From contig JALCRP010000008.1 in the NCBI GenBank assembly GCA_022652735.1, forward strand, positions 33,652-97,651: a DNA stretch of 64,000 bases, read 5' to 3'. The translations under genes and the position numbers were made by a program. The notes under the pieces are model-generated. The model searched no databases. It had not been told where the DNA came from and saw only the letters and a list, made by a program, of their open reading frames with translations. Positions 8,849 to 15,929 of this stretch are shown one piece after another; within the stretch, counting starts at the first letter, position 1; every line of letters begins with the position of its first letter. Source of the DNA: Faecalibacterium sp. Lineage in GTDB: Bacteria; Bacillota; Clostridia; Oscillospirales; Ruminococcaceae.

Positions 8849-9967
8849 ATGCCATATCACACACGAAAAAAGAAAAGCGCCGCCGGCCCGCTGCTGGTGA
8901 TTTTGCTCTGCATCGCCGGGGTGGGGTTTTCTTGGTGGAGCATGGACGGCACCGCCGACGCGGAAAGCCGCGGCACGGCCGTGGCAAAGCACGAGCAGCC
9001 GCAGCATACGGTTTCGGCTGCCGCTTCTTTGGCGGAATCCGCGCCGCAGGAAAGCTGTTATGCGCAGCTCAAAGCATCTATCTTGGCGCAGGATGCATCC
9101 GTGTTTTTGGCGGGCGCTTCCAAGCAGGATTTTCAGGCCGCTTATGCGCAGGTTGTAGACGATCCGGCACTTTTTGGCGTTAACGGCTGCAACTATACAA
9201 CGACCAGCCTCGGCGTAAAGGTCGATTGGGTTTGGAACTGTGACGATTTCCCGGCCCGGCTTGCCGCCGCCGAAGCTGCGGCAAACGACATTCTCGCCGG
9301 CATGGATCAAAGCGCCTCGGATTATAATAAGGTGCTGTATCTGCACGATTGGCTTTGCCGGAACGTTTCGTATGTCTCCTCGGAGGATGCAACGGATCAG
9401 ACGATTTATGGGGCGCTGGTGGCGCGGCAGGCCGTGTGCAGCGGCTACTGCAACGCATTCCGGTATCTGCTGGCGAAGCTCGGCATCGAGGCCGGCATCG
9501 TCAAGGGCACGGCCGGCGGCCAAAGCCACGCATGGAACAGCGTGACCCTAGGGGATGAATTGTACTACTGCGATGTGACATGGGATGACCAAGAGGGCGA
9601 CGGCGGAAATTACATCAGCTATAACTGGTTTTGCGTAACCTCGGAGGAGATGCGCCGCCAACATACGCCGAACGAGGACGCCCGGATGCCGGATACGGCC
9701 GCCACAGCCTGTAATTATTATATCTATAATGGCTACCAGATGGACAGCTGGAGCGAAGCGCGGCTTGTGGAGATTTTATCCACGCAGGCCGCCGGCCAGA
9801 CGCTGACGGTGCGCTGTGCGGATGATGCCACATATCAGCAGATGGAAGACGTGCTGTTTGGGCAAAACGAGGTTATTCGCATCCTGCGCGAGGCGGGCGT
9901 TTCGGCCACTTCTCTGCGCTACACCGAAGAGCCGGAGATGCGGACGGTGACCTTTTTGCTTGCCTAA
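8849..9967 (+). CDS. Membrane-anchored transglutaminase-like domain protein
   Basis: The 372-residue product has a short basic N-terminus and one hydrophobic helix (LLVILLCIAGVGF, about residues 13-27), so it is an exported or signal-anchored protein. The transglutaminase-like cysteine-protease core lies at about residues 145-255. The nucleophile is in AVCSGYCNAFRYLL, the His in SHAWN, and the Asp in YYCDVTWDD, so the full Cys-His-Asp triad is present. A ~110-residue C-terminal part has no motif I recognise. Such proteins in Clostridia are thought to act on cell-surface proteins or peptides, but the substrate is unknown. The start has AAGGATCG upstream. Confidence 0.85.
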   Translation: MPYHTRKKKSAAGPLLVILLCIAGVGFSWWSMDGTADAESRGTAVAKHEQPQHTVSAAASLAESAPQESCYAQLKASILAQDASVFLAGASKQDFQAAYAQVVDDPALFGVNGCNYTTTSLGVKVDWVWNCDDFPARLAAAEAAANDILAGMDQSASDYNKVLYLHDWLCRNVSYVSSEDATDQTIYGALVARQAVCSGYCNAFRYLLAKLGIEAGIVKGTAGGQSHAWNSVTLGDELYYCDVTWDDQEGDGGNYISYNWFCVTSEEMRRQHTPNEDARMPDTAATACNYYIYNGYQMDSWSEARLVEILSTQAAGQTLTVRCADDATYQQMEDVLFGQNEVIRILREAGVSATSLRYTEEPEMRTVTFLLA

Positions 9968-9982
9968 GCGCGCGGCTCTACG

Positions 9983-10045
9983 ATGCGTAGGTTGTCGCCG
10001 GCGGCGGCGCGCGTTAAGCTGTATGCAAGGAGGCATACAGTATGA
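9983..10045 (+). CDS. Possible 20-codon leader ORF before the cat-like gene
   Basis: An ATG at 9983 opens a 20-codon, arginine-rich frame (MRRLSPAAARVKLYARRHTV) whose TGA overlaps the cat ATG (ATGA). The frame runs through the hairpin that carries the cat Shine-Dalgarno sequence. No convincing ribosome binding site precedes it, so it may be chance. It is listed because inducible cat genes in Gram-positives often have a leader peptide. Confidence 0.25.
   Translation: MRRLSPAAARVKLYARRHTV
10019..10040 (+). promoter_or_regulatory. Hairpin displaying the Shine-Dalgarno sequence of the cat-like gene
   Basis: CTGTATGC (10019-10026) and GCATACAG (10033-10040) are perfect inverted copies. The six-base loop between them is AAGGAG, the ribosome binding site of the gene starting at 10042. 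The same dyad could instead be a DNA operator. A second small hairpin (CTACG-ATG-CGTAG, 9978-9990) lies just upstream. Confidence 0.6.
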
Positions 10046-10722
10046 AATTTACACCGTTGGAGCTGCAAAGCTGGCCGCGCGGCCAGATGTTTTATTACTT
10101 TGCCAAAATGGCACCGACCGGGTATTCGATTACCGTGGAGTTGGATGTCACAAAGCTGTACAGGGCCGTAAAGACGGCCGGCGTAAAATTTTTTCCCGCC
10201 TATCTCTGGCTTGTGACAAAAAACCTGAATGAACAGGTGGAGTTTAAGGTGGCCGAGCGAGAGGGCAAGCTGGGTTATTATGATACGCTTACGCCGCTTT
10301 ACGCCGCGTTTCATGAGGACGACAAGACATTTTCACTGATGTGGACGCCCTACGACCCTGACTTTGCGGCCTTTTATCGCGCCTATCTGAAGAACCGAAA
10401 CGAATTTGGCGAAAATCACGGTGTTTTGGCGCAGCCCGCTACGCCGCCGCCGGAAAATGCCTATACGGTATCTTGTGTGCCGTGGGTTTCTTTTACGCAT
10501 TTCTCTGTACAGAGCTATGAAAATAAGCCCTACTATTTTCCTTCGGTCGAAGCGGGCAGGTTTATAGAAAGGGAGGGTAGACGTTTGCTGCCGCTTTCGC
10601 TTACCTGCCACCACGCCGCGACGGACGGCTATCATGTGCACCGCTTTTTGGAAAGCTTGCAGGCAGATATGGATGCCGCCGCGTTTTTATCTTCGCTTCC
10701 GGGCAAAAATCCCTGCGCCTAG
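10042..10722 (+). CDS. Chloramphenicol acetyltransferase-like protein (CatA family fold)
   Basis: The 226-residue product is close to the ~215-residue norm for CatA enzymes. The C-terminal active-site motif reads HHAATDGYHVHRF, with the catalytic His and the structural Asp of HHxxxDGxH in place. The usual HHAVCDGFH has A-T for V-C here. N-terminal family features (WPR..MF.YF; FFPAYLWLVTKN.N.Q.EF; WTPYDPDF..FY..Y) are also present. It would acetylate chloramphenicol or a related hydroxyl substrate using acetyl-CoA, as a cytoplasmic trimer. Whether it gives resistance cannot be read from sequence. AAGGAG nine bases before the ATG sits in a hairpin loop. A terminator follows at once. Confidence 0.85.
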   Translation: MKFTPLELQSWPRGQMFYYFAKMAPTGYSITVELDVTKLYRAVKTAGVKFFPAYLWLVTKNLNEQVEFKVAEREGKLGYYDTLTPLYAAFHEDDKTFSLMWTPYDPDFAAFYRAYLKNRNEFGENHGVLAQPATPPPENAYTVSCVPWVSFTHFSVQSYENKPYYFPSVEAGRFIEREGRRLLPLSLTCHHAATDGYHVHRFLESLQADMDAAAFLSSLPGKNPCA

Positions 10723-10742
10723 CGAAGCAATCGGCCTATTTT

Positions 10743-10783
10743 CCGCCCCTATGCCGCATATATTGGCACGGGGGCGGTTTTTT
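10743..10783 (+). terminator. Intrinsic terminator directly abutting the sigK start codon
   Basis: CCGCCCC (10743-10749) pairs with GGGGCGG (10771-10777), with an inner TGCC/GGCA. It is followed by TTTTTT at 10778-10783, and the sigK ATG is the very next base. It should end cat transcription. It may also fold over the only purine-rich stretch that could serve as the sigK ribosome binding site. Confidence 0.75.
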
Positions 10784-11470
10784 ATGTTGGGAAATTTATT
10801 TTCGTTTTTTGTTACAAAGTTTTTGTATCTGGCACTGCATCTGGATTCGGGCAGCTTCCCGCGGCCGTTGACGGCACAGGAGGAAATCGAGGAGTTTGCC
10901 GCGCTGCGCAAGGGGAGCTTACATGCGCGCGACACGCTGATCCGGCATAACCTGCGCTTAGTGGCGCATATCGCCAAAAAATATTATGCGGCGCCCGGCG
11001 ATCAGGAGGATCTCATCAGCATCGGCACCATTGGCCTCATCAAAGCCGTCAACAGCTTTGACAACGAGCGGCAGGCGCGCTTTTCGACGTACGCAAGCAA
11101 GTGTATCGAAAATGAAATTCGCATGGAGCTGCGCCACGGCCGGAAAACGCCGGGAACGGTTTCCTTGCAGGATACGCTTGAAACCGGGCGCGACGGCACG
11201 GCGCTGACCGTACAGGATACGGTGCAGGACGACAGCCACATGGAAGAAGACTATGAACGTGACGACGAGGCTGGCCGCCTACACCGCTTGATTGATCGCT
11301 TGAACGGGCGCGAACGGCAGGTGATTCTGCTGCGCTACGGCCTTGGCGGCCAGCCGCCGCTGACGCAGCAGCAGGTGGCGCAGATGCTGAACATCAGCCG
11401 CAGCTATGTTTCCAGAATCGAAACCCGGGCGCTGAACGCGCTGCGGGAGATTCAAAACCAGGGGAAATAA
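10784..11470 (+). CDS. sigK: RNA polymerase sporulation sigma factor, SigK type
   Basis: The 228-residue sigma-70 family protein starts with a short hydrophobic leader (MLGNLFSFFVTKFLYLALHL), as SigK/SigE-type mother-cell sigma factors do. Region 2 follows: LIRHNLRLVAHIAKKY, DLISIGTIGLIKAVNSFD, FSTYASKCIENEIRMELRH. Region 4 ends the protein: RERQVILLRYGL, TQQQVAQMLNISRSYVSRIETRAL. In sporulating Firmicutes this factor drives late mother-cell genes. The ATG at 10784 was chosen because the hydrophobic start fits the family; the frame extends upstream into the cat gene without support. No recombinase or skin-type interruption is present, but copies of its 3' end recur 2.7 kb downstream. Confidence 0.88.
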   Translation: MLGNLFSFFVTKFLYLALHLDSGSFPRPLTAQEEIEEFAALRKGSLHARDTLIRHNLRLVAHIAKKYYAAPGDQEDLISIGTIGLIKAVNSFDNERQARFSTYASKCIENEIRMELRHGRKTPGTVSLQDTLETGRDGTALTVQDTVQDDSHMEEDYERDDEAGRLHRLIDRLNGRERQVILLRYGLGGQPPLTQQQVAQMLNISRSYVSRIETRALNALREIQNQGK

Positions 11471-11509
11471 TGTCAATAAAAAACGGCGGCCTTCGATTGA
11501 GGGTCGCCG
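11417..11509 (+). repeat. Direct repeat copy A: sigK 3' end plus terminator
   Basis: These 93 bases cover the last ~16 codons of sigK and its terminator. They recur as copy B at 14175-14267 with long identical blocks: the first 14 bases, an 18-base stretch (CGCGCTGCGGGAGATTCA), and the 26-base terminator hairpin at the end. Confidence 0.85.
11484..11509 (+). terminator. Hairpin after sigK, probable terminator
   Basis: CGGCGGCC (11484-11491) pairs with GGTCGCCG (11502-11509), with one wobble pair, and is followed by the weak T-run CTTGTGTC. A-rich bases precede it. Confidence 0.6.
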
Positions 11510-11557
11510 CTTGTGTCATCTCGAGGGTGAAGCCTTTTTGTAGATGAATCCGGTACA

Positions 11558-11688
11558 GCTTGAACCATATCCTCCGGTTGGTCAGTACAAGCAGTCCTAA
11601 TCAACCATCAAGGCCGAAGGCCGAGATAGATGGCTTGAAAGAGCAAATGATACCGTGAGGACTAGTTGGACGCTGTATTAAACACAGC
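11558..11688 (+). ncRNA. Candidate structured RNA in the sigK-surface protein intergenic region
   Basis: No protein-like frame is seen in 11471-11961, but nested pairings fill 131 bases. The first is GCTTG-AACC (11558-11566) with GGTT and CAAGC (11576-11592). AGTCCT (11593-11598) then pairs with AGGACT (11658-11663) to enclose a junction. Inside it, CCATC/GATGG (11605-11609, 11629-11633) holds an inner GGCC-GAA-GGCC. A last hairpin is GCTGT/ACAGC (11672-11676, 11684-11688). I do not recognise the family. It could be a regulatory leader or a small RNA. This was folded by eye only. Confidence 0.35.
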
Positions 11689-11784
11689 AAGGCAGCGACC
11701 GCATAACAGATCATAGAGGTTTGCGTATGCAGAGGCAAATGTTTTGCGTTAAGACGCATCACCATTTTAACATTGTAAATAGAA

Positions 11785-11813
11785 TTGACAAATTGACGAT
11801 TATAGGCTAAATT
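11785..11813 (+). promoter_or_regulatory. Candidate promoter of the surface protein gene
   Basis: TTGACA (11785-11790) and TAAATT (11808-11813) are 17 bases apart. This would give a ~140-base leader before the TTG at 11962. Confidence 0.5.
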
Positions 11814-11961
11814 AAAAAAGACATTTGGCAAACTTTGCCTTTCAAAATGCAGAGATTGCGCACCGAAAACTTAAAAAGCAGACGTTCCGTTTGTTGCTGA
11901 AAAGGCACCGAAAAATCTTACTGTAAAACAAGATCCTACGCATTACGAAAGGGGCTTTTCC

Positions 11962-12030
11962 TTGAATAAACTTAAAAAAGTTTTCCTATGTGTGGCAGTT
12001 GCATTGGCTGCGCTATTTCTGATGGGGCGC
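11962..12030 (+). other. Out-of-frame signal peptide of the surface protein
   Basis: A TTG at 11962, seven bases after GAAAGGGG, opens the reading MNKLKKVFLCVAVALAALFL. This is a textbook signal peptide: a basic n-region and then a hydrophobic core. It runs in a different frame from the protein body that follows at 12035 and stops at about 12090. Removing one G from the GGGG at 12024-12027 fuses it smoothly to the body (LMGAGLGHVPTSLTVHY). Confidence 0.65.
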
Positions 12031-12034
12031 AGGG

Positions 12035-14119
12035 TTGGGCCATGTGCCGACATCACTCACGGTTCATTACATAACCGACCACGGCGATAGTTTTATCAAA
12101 TCGACGGTGTCTATTACTTTCTCCGGTGTGAGCACAAACAGCGACGCCAAAGCGCGCGTGAAAGCGGTAACGGACGTTGCCGGCCTTTCCGATTTTACCT
12201 TTTATTATAAAGGCAAGCCCATCGACTGGGCAACCTTTGATTTTACAAAGGATGTACAGGAAGAAAACCCAGGATTTCAGGTGATTTCCAATTCATCGAC
12301 GCGGCTTTGTGTTTCTACTGCTTTGCAACTGCAAACCTTGCTTGGAACCGAAAATGCGGCGCTGAACAACAAGACGGTGACATTACAAAAGGATGTCTTT
12401 TTCCCGACAACGATCCTCTTTTCCGGTAGCGAGCCTGTCGTTCTGGATTTGAACGGCCATACGCTATCCGCTGAAAATGGCTACGTTTGCATTTTGGTCA
12501 AAAGCGGTACGCTACAAATCACAAACGGATCTGTGTGCAGTAAGGTGTGTGAGGACTATGCTCGTGAGGATAAGATTGCAGAAGCACCGGCCCTTGCAGT
12601 GGCAGGCGGAAACCTGTTTCTTGGCCCGGAAGCCTTGAATATTTCCGGCGGATATGGTGAATCTGGACTGGTGGTATATGGCGGGTTTGCCGAACTATTG
12701 GAACATACGCAAGTGACTGCGCGCGGAAATGACTGGGTTTCGGCCGTAGGGGAGTTTGACGTTTCGGGTACAGGCCGGTTGCTGCAAATTTCCTCGAAAA
12801 ACGGCCAGACATCTGCCCGCTGGTTTCACGAGAAAGGCTGCTGCACACAAAACGATGCCAATGTTGTTCTAGTGCTGGATGCAAGCCTTTCTGTCCATCA
12901 GCAAAGCGCAGATTTCAGTGCGGATTCTTTGAAACTTTACCCGGCATTGGGCTATGAAATCAGCAACGGATATACGCCGGGGCTTGCCGCTAACTCGGTA
13001 TGGCTCAGAAATCTGCCGGACAATGGCCAGGGCGTGATTGCACTGAGCCCAAGCTTTTTGGATGGCCTGAGCGGGACGCAAACGGTGTTAATGGGCAAAC
13101 TGGCCACATCGCTGACGCCTACGACATCCACCGTGAAAGCCGGCACGGCAGTTTCACTTACTTTGCACGCTTTAGGCGGGGCGCCGATTGCCTATTCCTA
13201 CGCATTAAATCCGGCATCTGACCCACTGCCCAAGGGAATGGTGCTGTCTGCTGATGGATGCCTTAGTGGTACGCCTTGCTCCAAATCGGCTTGTGGCGGA
13301 ATCGATACCTACACTTTGCGTATTGATGTACGGAACTCGTATGGTACTGAAACGTTTCCACTCACCCTGATTGTAGATGCACCGGTTGTTTCTGTGCCGA
13401 CAGCCACCCCTGAGCTCGATGAACCTGCACCCACGATTGTCCTACCGAAAATCCAAAGCATACTCCTGCCGGATGGCATTGTGGGAAACCAATATCGGGC
13501 TGTTATAAAAGCGAGCGGAGAGCATCTCGTTTGGAGGGTCCTTTCCGGCACTCTTCCCGATGGACTCTCTTTTGAGGACGGAGAACTTTTCGGAACGCCA
13601 ATCCAACCCGGAACGTTCTGCTTCCGAATTAAGGCTGCAAATTCCGCAGGATGTGCCATACAGGAATATACCGTAAGCGTCAAGGATTCTCCGACGCTGA
13701 AATCCCTTAGTAACTGGACAATCGGGCAGGTGGATGCTCTGGCGTTTTCCCTGAAAAATGCCGGCTCTGTCAGCATGACGGCGGTATTGCTGGATGGTGT
13801 AAGCATCCCATTGGATTCGCTCGAGCGCAATGGTGATACGCTGATGCTGAGCGAAAGCATCTTGCAATCATTAGAAGTTGGCTCGCATGAGCTATGCATC
13901 ACGCTAGAAGACGGAAGTGTATGTAAAGCAACCTTTGTTATTATGGCTAAGCCGGATATGGGGTCTGGCACCGAAACCGTTTCTGATTCGGCTGTGGAGC
14001 AAAGTACAACGGAACCATCGACACAAACGAGCAGGATTCCGTGGGCGCTTTTCCTTGCCGCGTTTATCCTTTTGGCAGCCGTAGTTGTAAGCATATACCT
14101 GCAACGCAAAAAGCACTAA
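12035..14119 (+). CDS. Cell-surface protein with putative Ig (He_PIG) domains, signal peptide frameshifted off
   Basis: The body of 694 codons has no good start of its own; the frame opens only at a TTG without a ribosome binding site. It most likely belongs with the signal peptide at 11962, one base out of frame. Residues ~110-280 resemble adhesin beta-solenoid segments (VVLDLNGHTLSAENG; LVKSGTLQITNGS). Two He_PIG-like Ig repeats follow at ~370-450 (LPKGMVLSADGCLSGTP) and ~470-555 (GTLPDGLSFEDGELFGTP). After a Thr/Ser-rich stretch the C-terminus is a membrane helix with a basic tail (ALFLAAFILLAAVVVSIYLQRKKH), as in a wall-spanning surface protein. Function is unknown; adhesion is a guess. 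The gene is less GC-rich than its neighbours. Confidence 0.7.
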   Translation: MGHVPTSLTVHYITDHGDSFIKSTVSITFSGVSTNSDAKARVKAVTDVAGLSDFTFYYKGKPIDWATFDFTKDVQEENPGFQVISNSSTRLCVSTALQLQTLLGTENAALNNKTVTLQKDVFFPTTILFSGSEPVVLDLNGHTLSAENGYVCILVKSGTLQITNGSVCSKVCEDYAREDKIAEAPALAVAGGNLFLGPEALNISGGYGESGLVVYGGFAELLEHTQVTARGNDWVSAVGEFDVSGTGRLLQISSKNGQTSARWFHEKGCCTQNDANVVLVLDASLSVHQQSADFSADSLKLYPALGYEISNGYTPGLAANSVWLRNLPDNGQGVIALSPSFLDGLSGTQTVLMGKLATSLTPTTSTVKAGTAVSLTLHALGGAPIAYSYALNPASDPLPKGMVLSADGCLSGTPCSKSACGGIDTYTLRIDVRNSYGTETFPLTLIVDAPVVSVPTATPELDEPAPTIVLPKIQSILLPDGIVGNQYRAVIKASGEHLVWRVLSGTLPDGLSFEDGELFGTPIQPGTFCFRIKAANSAGCAIQEYTVSVKDSPTLKSLSNWTIGQVDALAFSLKNAGSVSMTAVLLDGVSIPLDSLERNGDTLMLSESILQSLEVGSHELCITLEDGSVCKATFVIMAKPDMGSGTETVSDSAVEQSTTEPSTQTSRIPWALFLAAFILLAAVVVSIYLQRKKH

Positions 14120-14174
14120 TCAATGGTGTGACGGCCGAAAAGCAAATTGAACTGACTGATGCGCTCTTTCCCAC

Positions 14175-14227
14175 ATCGAAACCCGGGCACTGACGCGCTG
14201 CGGGAGATTCAGGATCAGGGTAAATGA
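14175..14227 (+). pseudogene. Fossil of the sigK 3' end
   Basis: IETRAL, then after a one-base deletion ALREIQDQGK and a stop, reproduces the last codons of sigK (IETRALNALREIQNQGK). The lost base (CTGAACGCG in sigK, CTGACGCG here) breaks the frame. Upstream, similarity fades within ~30 bases. The terminator hairpin is retained just downstream at 14242-14267. Confidence 0.8.
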
Positions 14228-14267
14228 TATAAATGAATAAGCGGCGGCCTTCGATTGAGGGTCGCCG
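14175..14267 (+). repeat. Direct repeat copy B: sigK 3' end fossil plus terminator
   Basis: This is the partner of copy A at 11417-11509 and has the same length (93 bases). Its hairpin (CGGCGGCC...GGTCGCCG) is followed here by a better T-run (TTTT), so it may also terminate the surface protein transcript. Confidence 0.85.
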
Positions 14268-14303
14268 TTTTCGGAATTGCCTGAACGATGGCATGCTTTC
14301 TAA

Positions 14304-14405
14304 ATCTCTTGGGGCAGAATAGAAAAATTGGGCTATAAAAACTATGCCTTCTATACGCATGATTTACTAAATATTTCCATCAAACCGACATTTGGGGAAA
14401 AATGA
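14304..14405 (+). pseudogene. Fossil of a GHKL kinase 3' end
   Basis: Read in one frame, IEKLGYKNYAFYTHDLLNIS and then IKPTFGEK-stop lines up with the C-terminus of the neighbouring GHKL kinase (AEKTGG...NIFHTKILLKIA, then KTPTCDET-stop). The shared residues are EK, G, F, T, LL, I, PT and E. The DNA after both stops is also alike (GAGGTCGG versus GAGGCCGG). Only the tail remains. The rest of 14406-14588 shows nothing I can identify. Confidence 0.5.
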
Positions 14406-14588
14406 GGTCGGTTTTGGGAAAAATCAATTTATAAAAAGAGGCTTTTTGCTATATTTGTGCAAGACAAACGCGAAAAGGCGATCGAACCCAACAAATCCTT
14501 GCGGTGGTTACAAGCGATAACCCGCTAAAGGCTATATTTAATCTTTTCCAGCTTAGCGGTTCTGCTCGGCAATTTTACAATCCTGGTA

Positions 14589-15835
14589 ATGATGACGGAG
14601 TTCAAAACGGAGAAAAAAGTAACGTGGCTGATTCTCGCTGCGCTGTACCTCTATTGCATCGGCGTTTCGCTCGGCGGAATGCTGCTTGTGGGGGAGGACT
14701 TTGCCCGACGGTTTTGTGTGCCGCTTACGGCCATACCGACGGCGGGCGTACTTTTTTCCTTTCCAAAGATGGCTTTTCCAAGTGGATTTTTTCGGCGCTG
14801 ACGGAGTTTAACCTCTTCTATGCATTTATGACCATCATCTTTTTTACTTGCGAACGGCTCAATATTTCATATGGCTGGCTCTGGGTGCTGATTCGAGTGA
14901 TACCGTATGCTGTGTTTTGTACCATTTTCCATTGTTGGGGGAAAAAGAGCTACCGAAAAACAGCCAACGAGATCGAGCAGGGGTGGTGGATCCTTGATTT
15001 GATTGCGTTGGGGTTTGCGGTGACGCTCAATTTTCTGGTTACCCGCAAAATTATGCTGTTTCGGGCGACCGGCGAAGAATACGGGATTGCCTTGCTCGTG
15101 ATTGTGACAGGCGTCTTTTCTTATATCGGTATTTTCAAGTTGCTGCGCCTAGTTTTGCAAAAAGGAAAGTATCTGGAAGAAACGCAGTACTTGCAAATGC
15201 ATCAAAAGCTGCTGGAAAATGCGCTTGCGGCACAACAGGAAAAGGTTGAGATCGCAAAGCAGAACCGTTATGATCTGCGGCACCACAACACAATCGTGAT
15301 ACAGCTTTTGCAAAACGGAGAAACCCGGCAGGCACTTGAATATCTGGGCGAATACCAAGGCCAGCTGGAACGTTTTCACGAGCAGGAATATTGCAAAAAT
15401 TACGGCATAGATGCGCTTTTGAAAGTGTATACCGAAAAAGCACGGCAAAAGTGCATCCGTATGACTGTTTGCGCCGCCGATGTTCCGCAGGAAGTGTGCC
15501 TTTCGGCATCTGATCTCTGTGCGGCCATTGCAAACGCGCTGGAAAACGCCCTTGAAGCGGCAGAAAAGTGCAAGGACGGCTGGATAACCTTCCGCGCGGA
15601 GCGATACGGCGAATATTTGAAGATAAAAATGGAAAATGCCTGTATGACGGAACCTGCATTTTTAGATGGCTTGCCGGTGACGACAAAGCCGGGCAGCAAT
15701 GGCCGGGGTACAAAGTGCATCTGTGCCATTGCGGAAAAAACGGGAGGCATGGCAAAGTTTAGCTGCGAAAACAACATCTTCCATACAAAGATTTTGCTAA
15801 AGATTGCTAAAACACCGACATGTGACGAAACATGA
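14589..15835 (+). pseudogene. GHKL-domain sensor histidine kinase (AgrC/VirS-like), frameshifted
   Basis: The N-terminal part (from ATG 14589, first helix VTWLILAALYLYCIGVSLGG) and the rest are in different frames. They join if one T is added to the T6 run at 14752-14757, giving VLFFLSKDGFSKWIFSALTE. The restored protein (~415 residues) has about six membrane helices. A cytoplasmic coil with the GHKL-type H-box follows (NRYDLRHHNTIVIQLL), then the N-box ANALENALEAAEKC and a G-box (GSNGRGTKCI). Such kinases normally signal to LytTR regulators, but the next regulator is OmpR-type and has its own kinase, so this one is an orphan. Inactivation, a sequencing error or slippage are all possible. Confidence 0.7.
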
Positions 15836-15929
15836 GGCCGGCTTGGAAAACAGAAAACTGATTTTGAAGTGTTCCTGTCTCGGCCGGATGGGTATATACT
15901 GTAAGAAACGCGGGGGAAGGGGAAAAGCC

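Noticed and set aside
14504..14760. In-frame upstream extension of the GHKL kinase body
   Set aside because: Its first ~80 residues are the out-of-frame reading of the membrane helices encoded from 14589; the frameshift explanation fits better.
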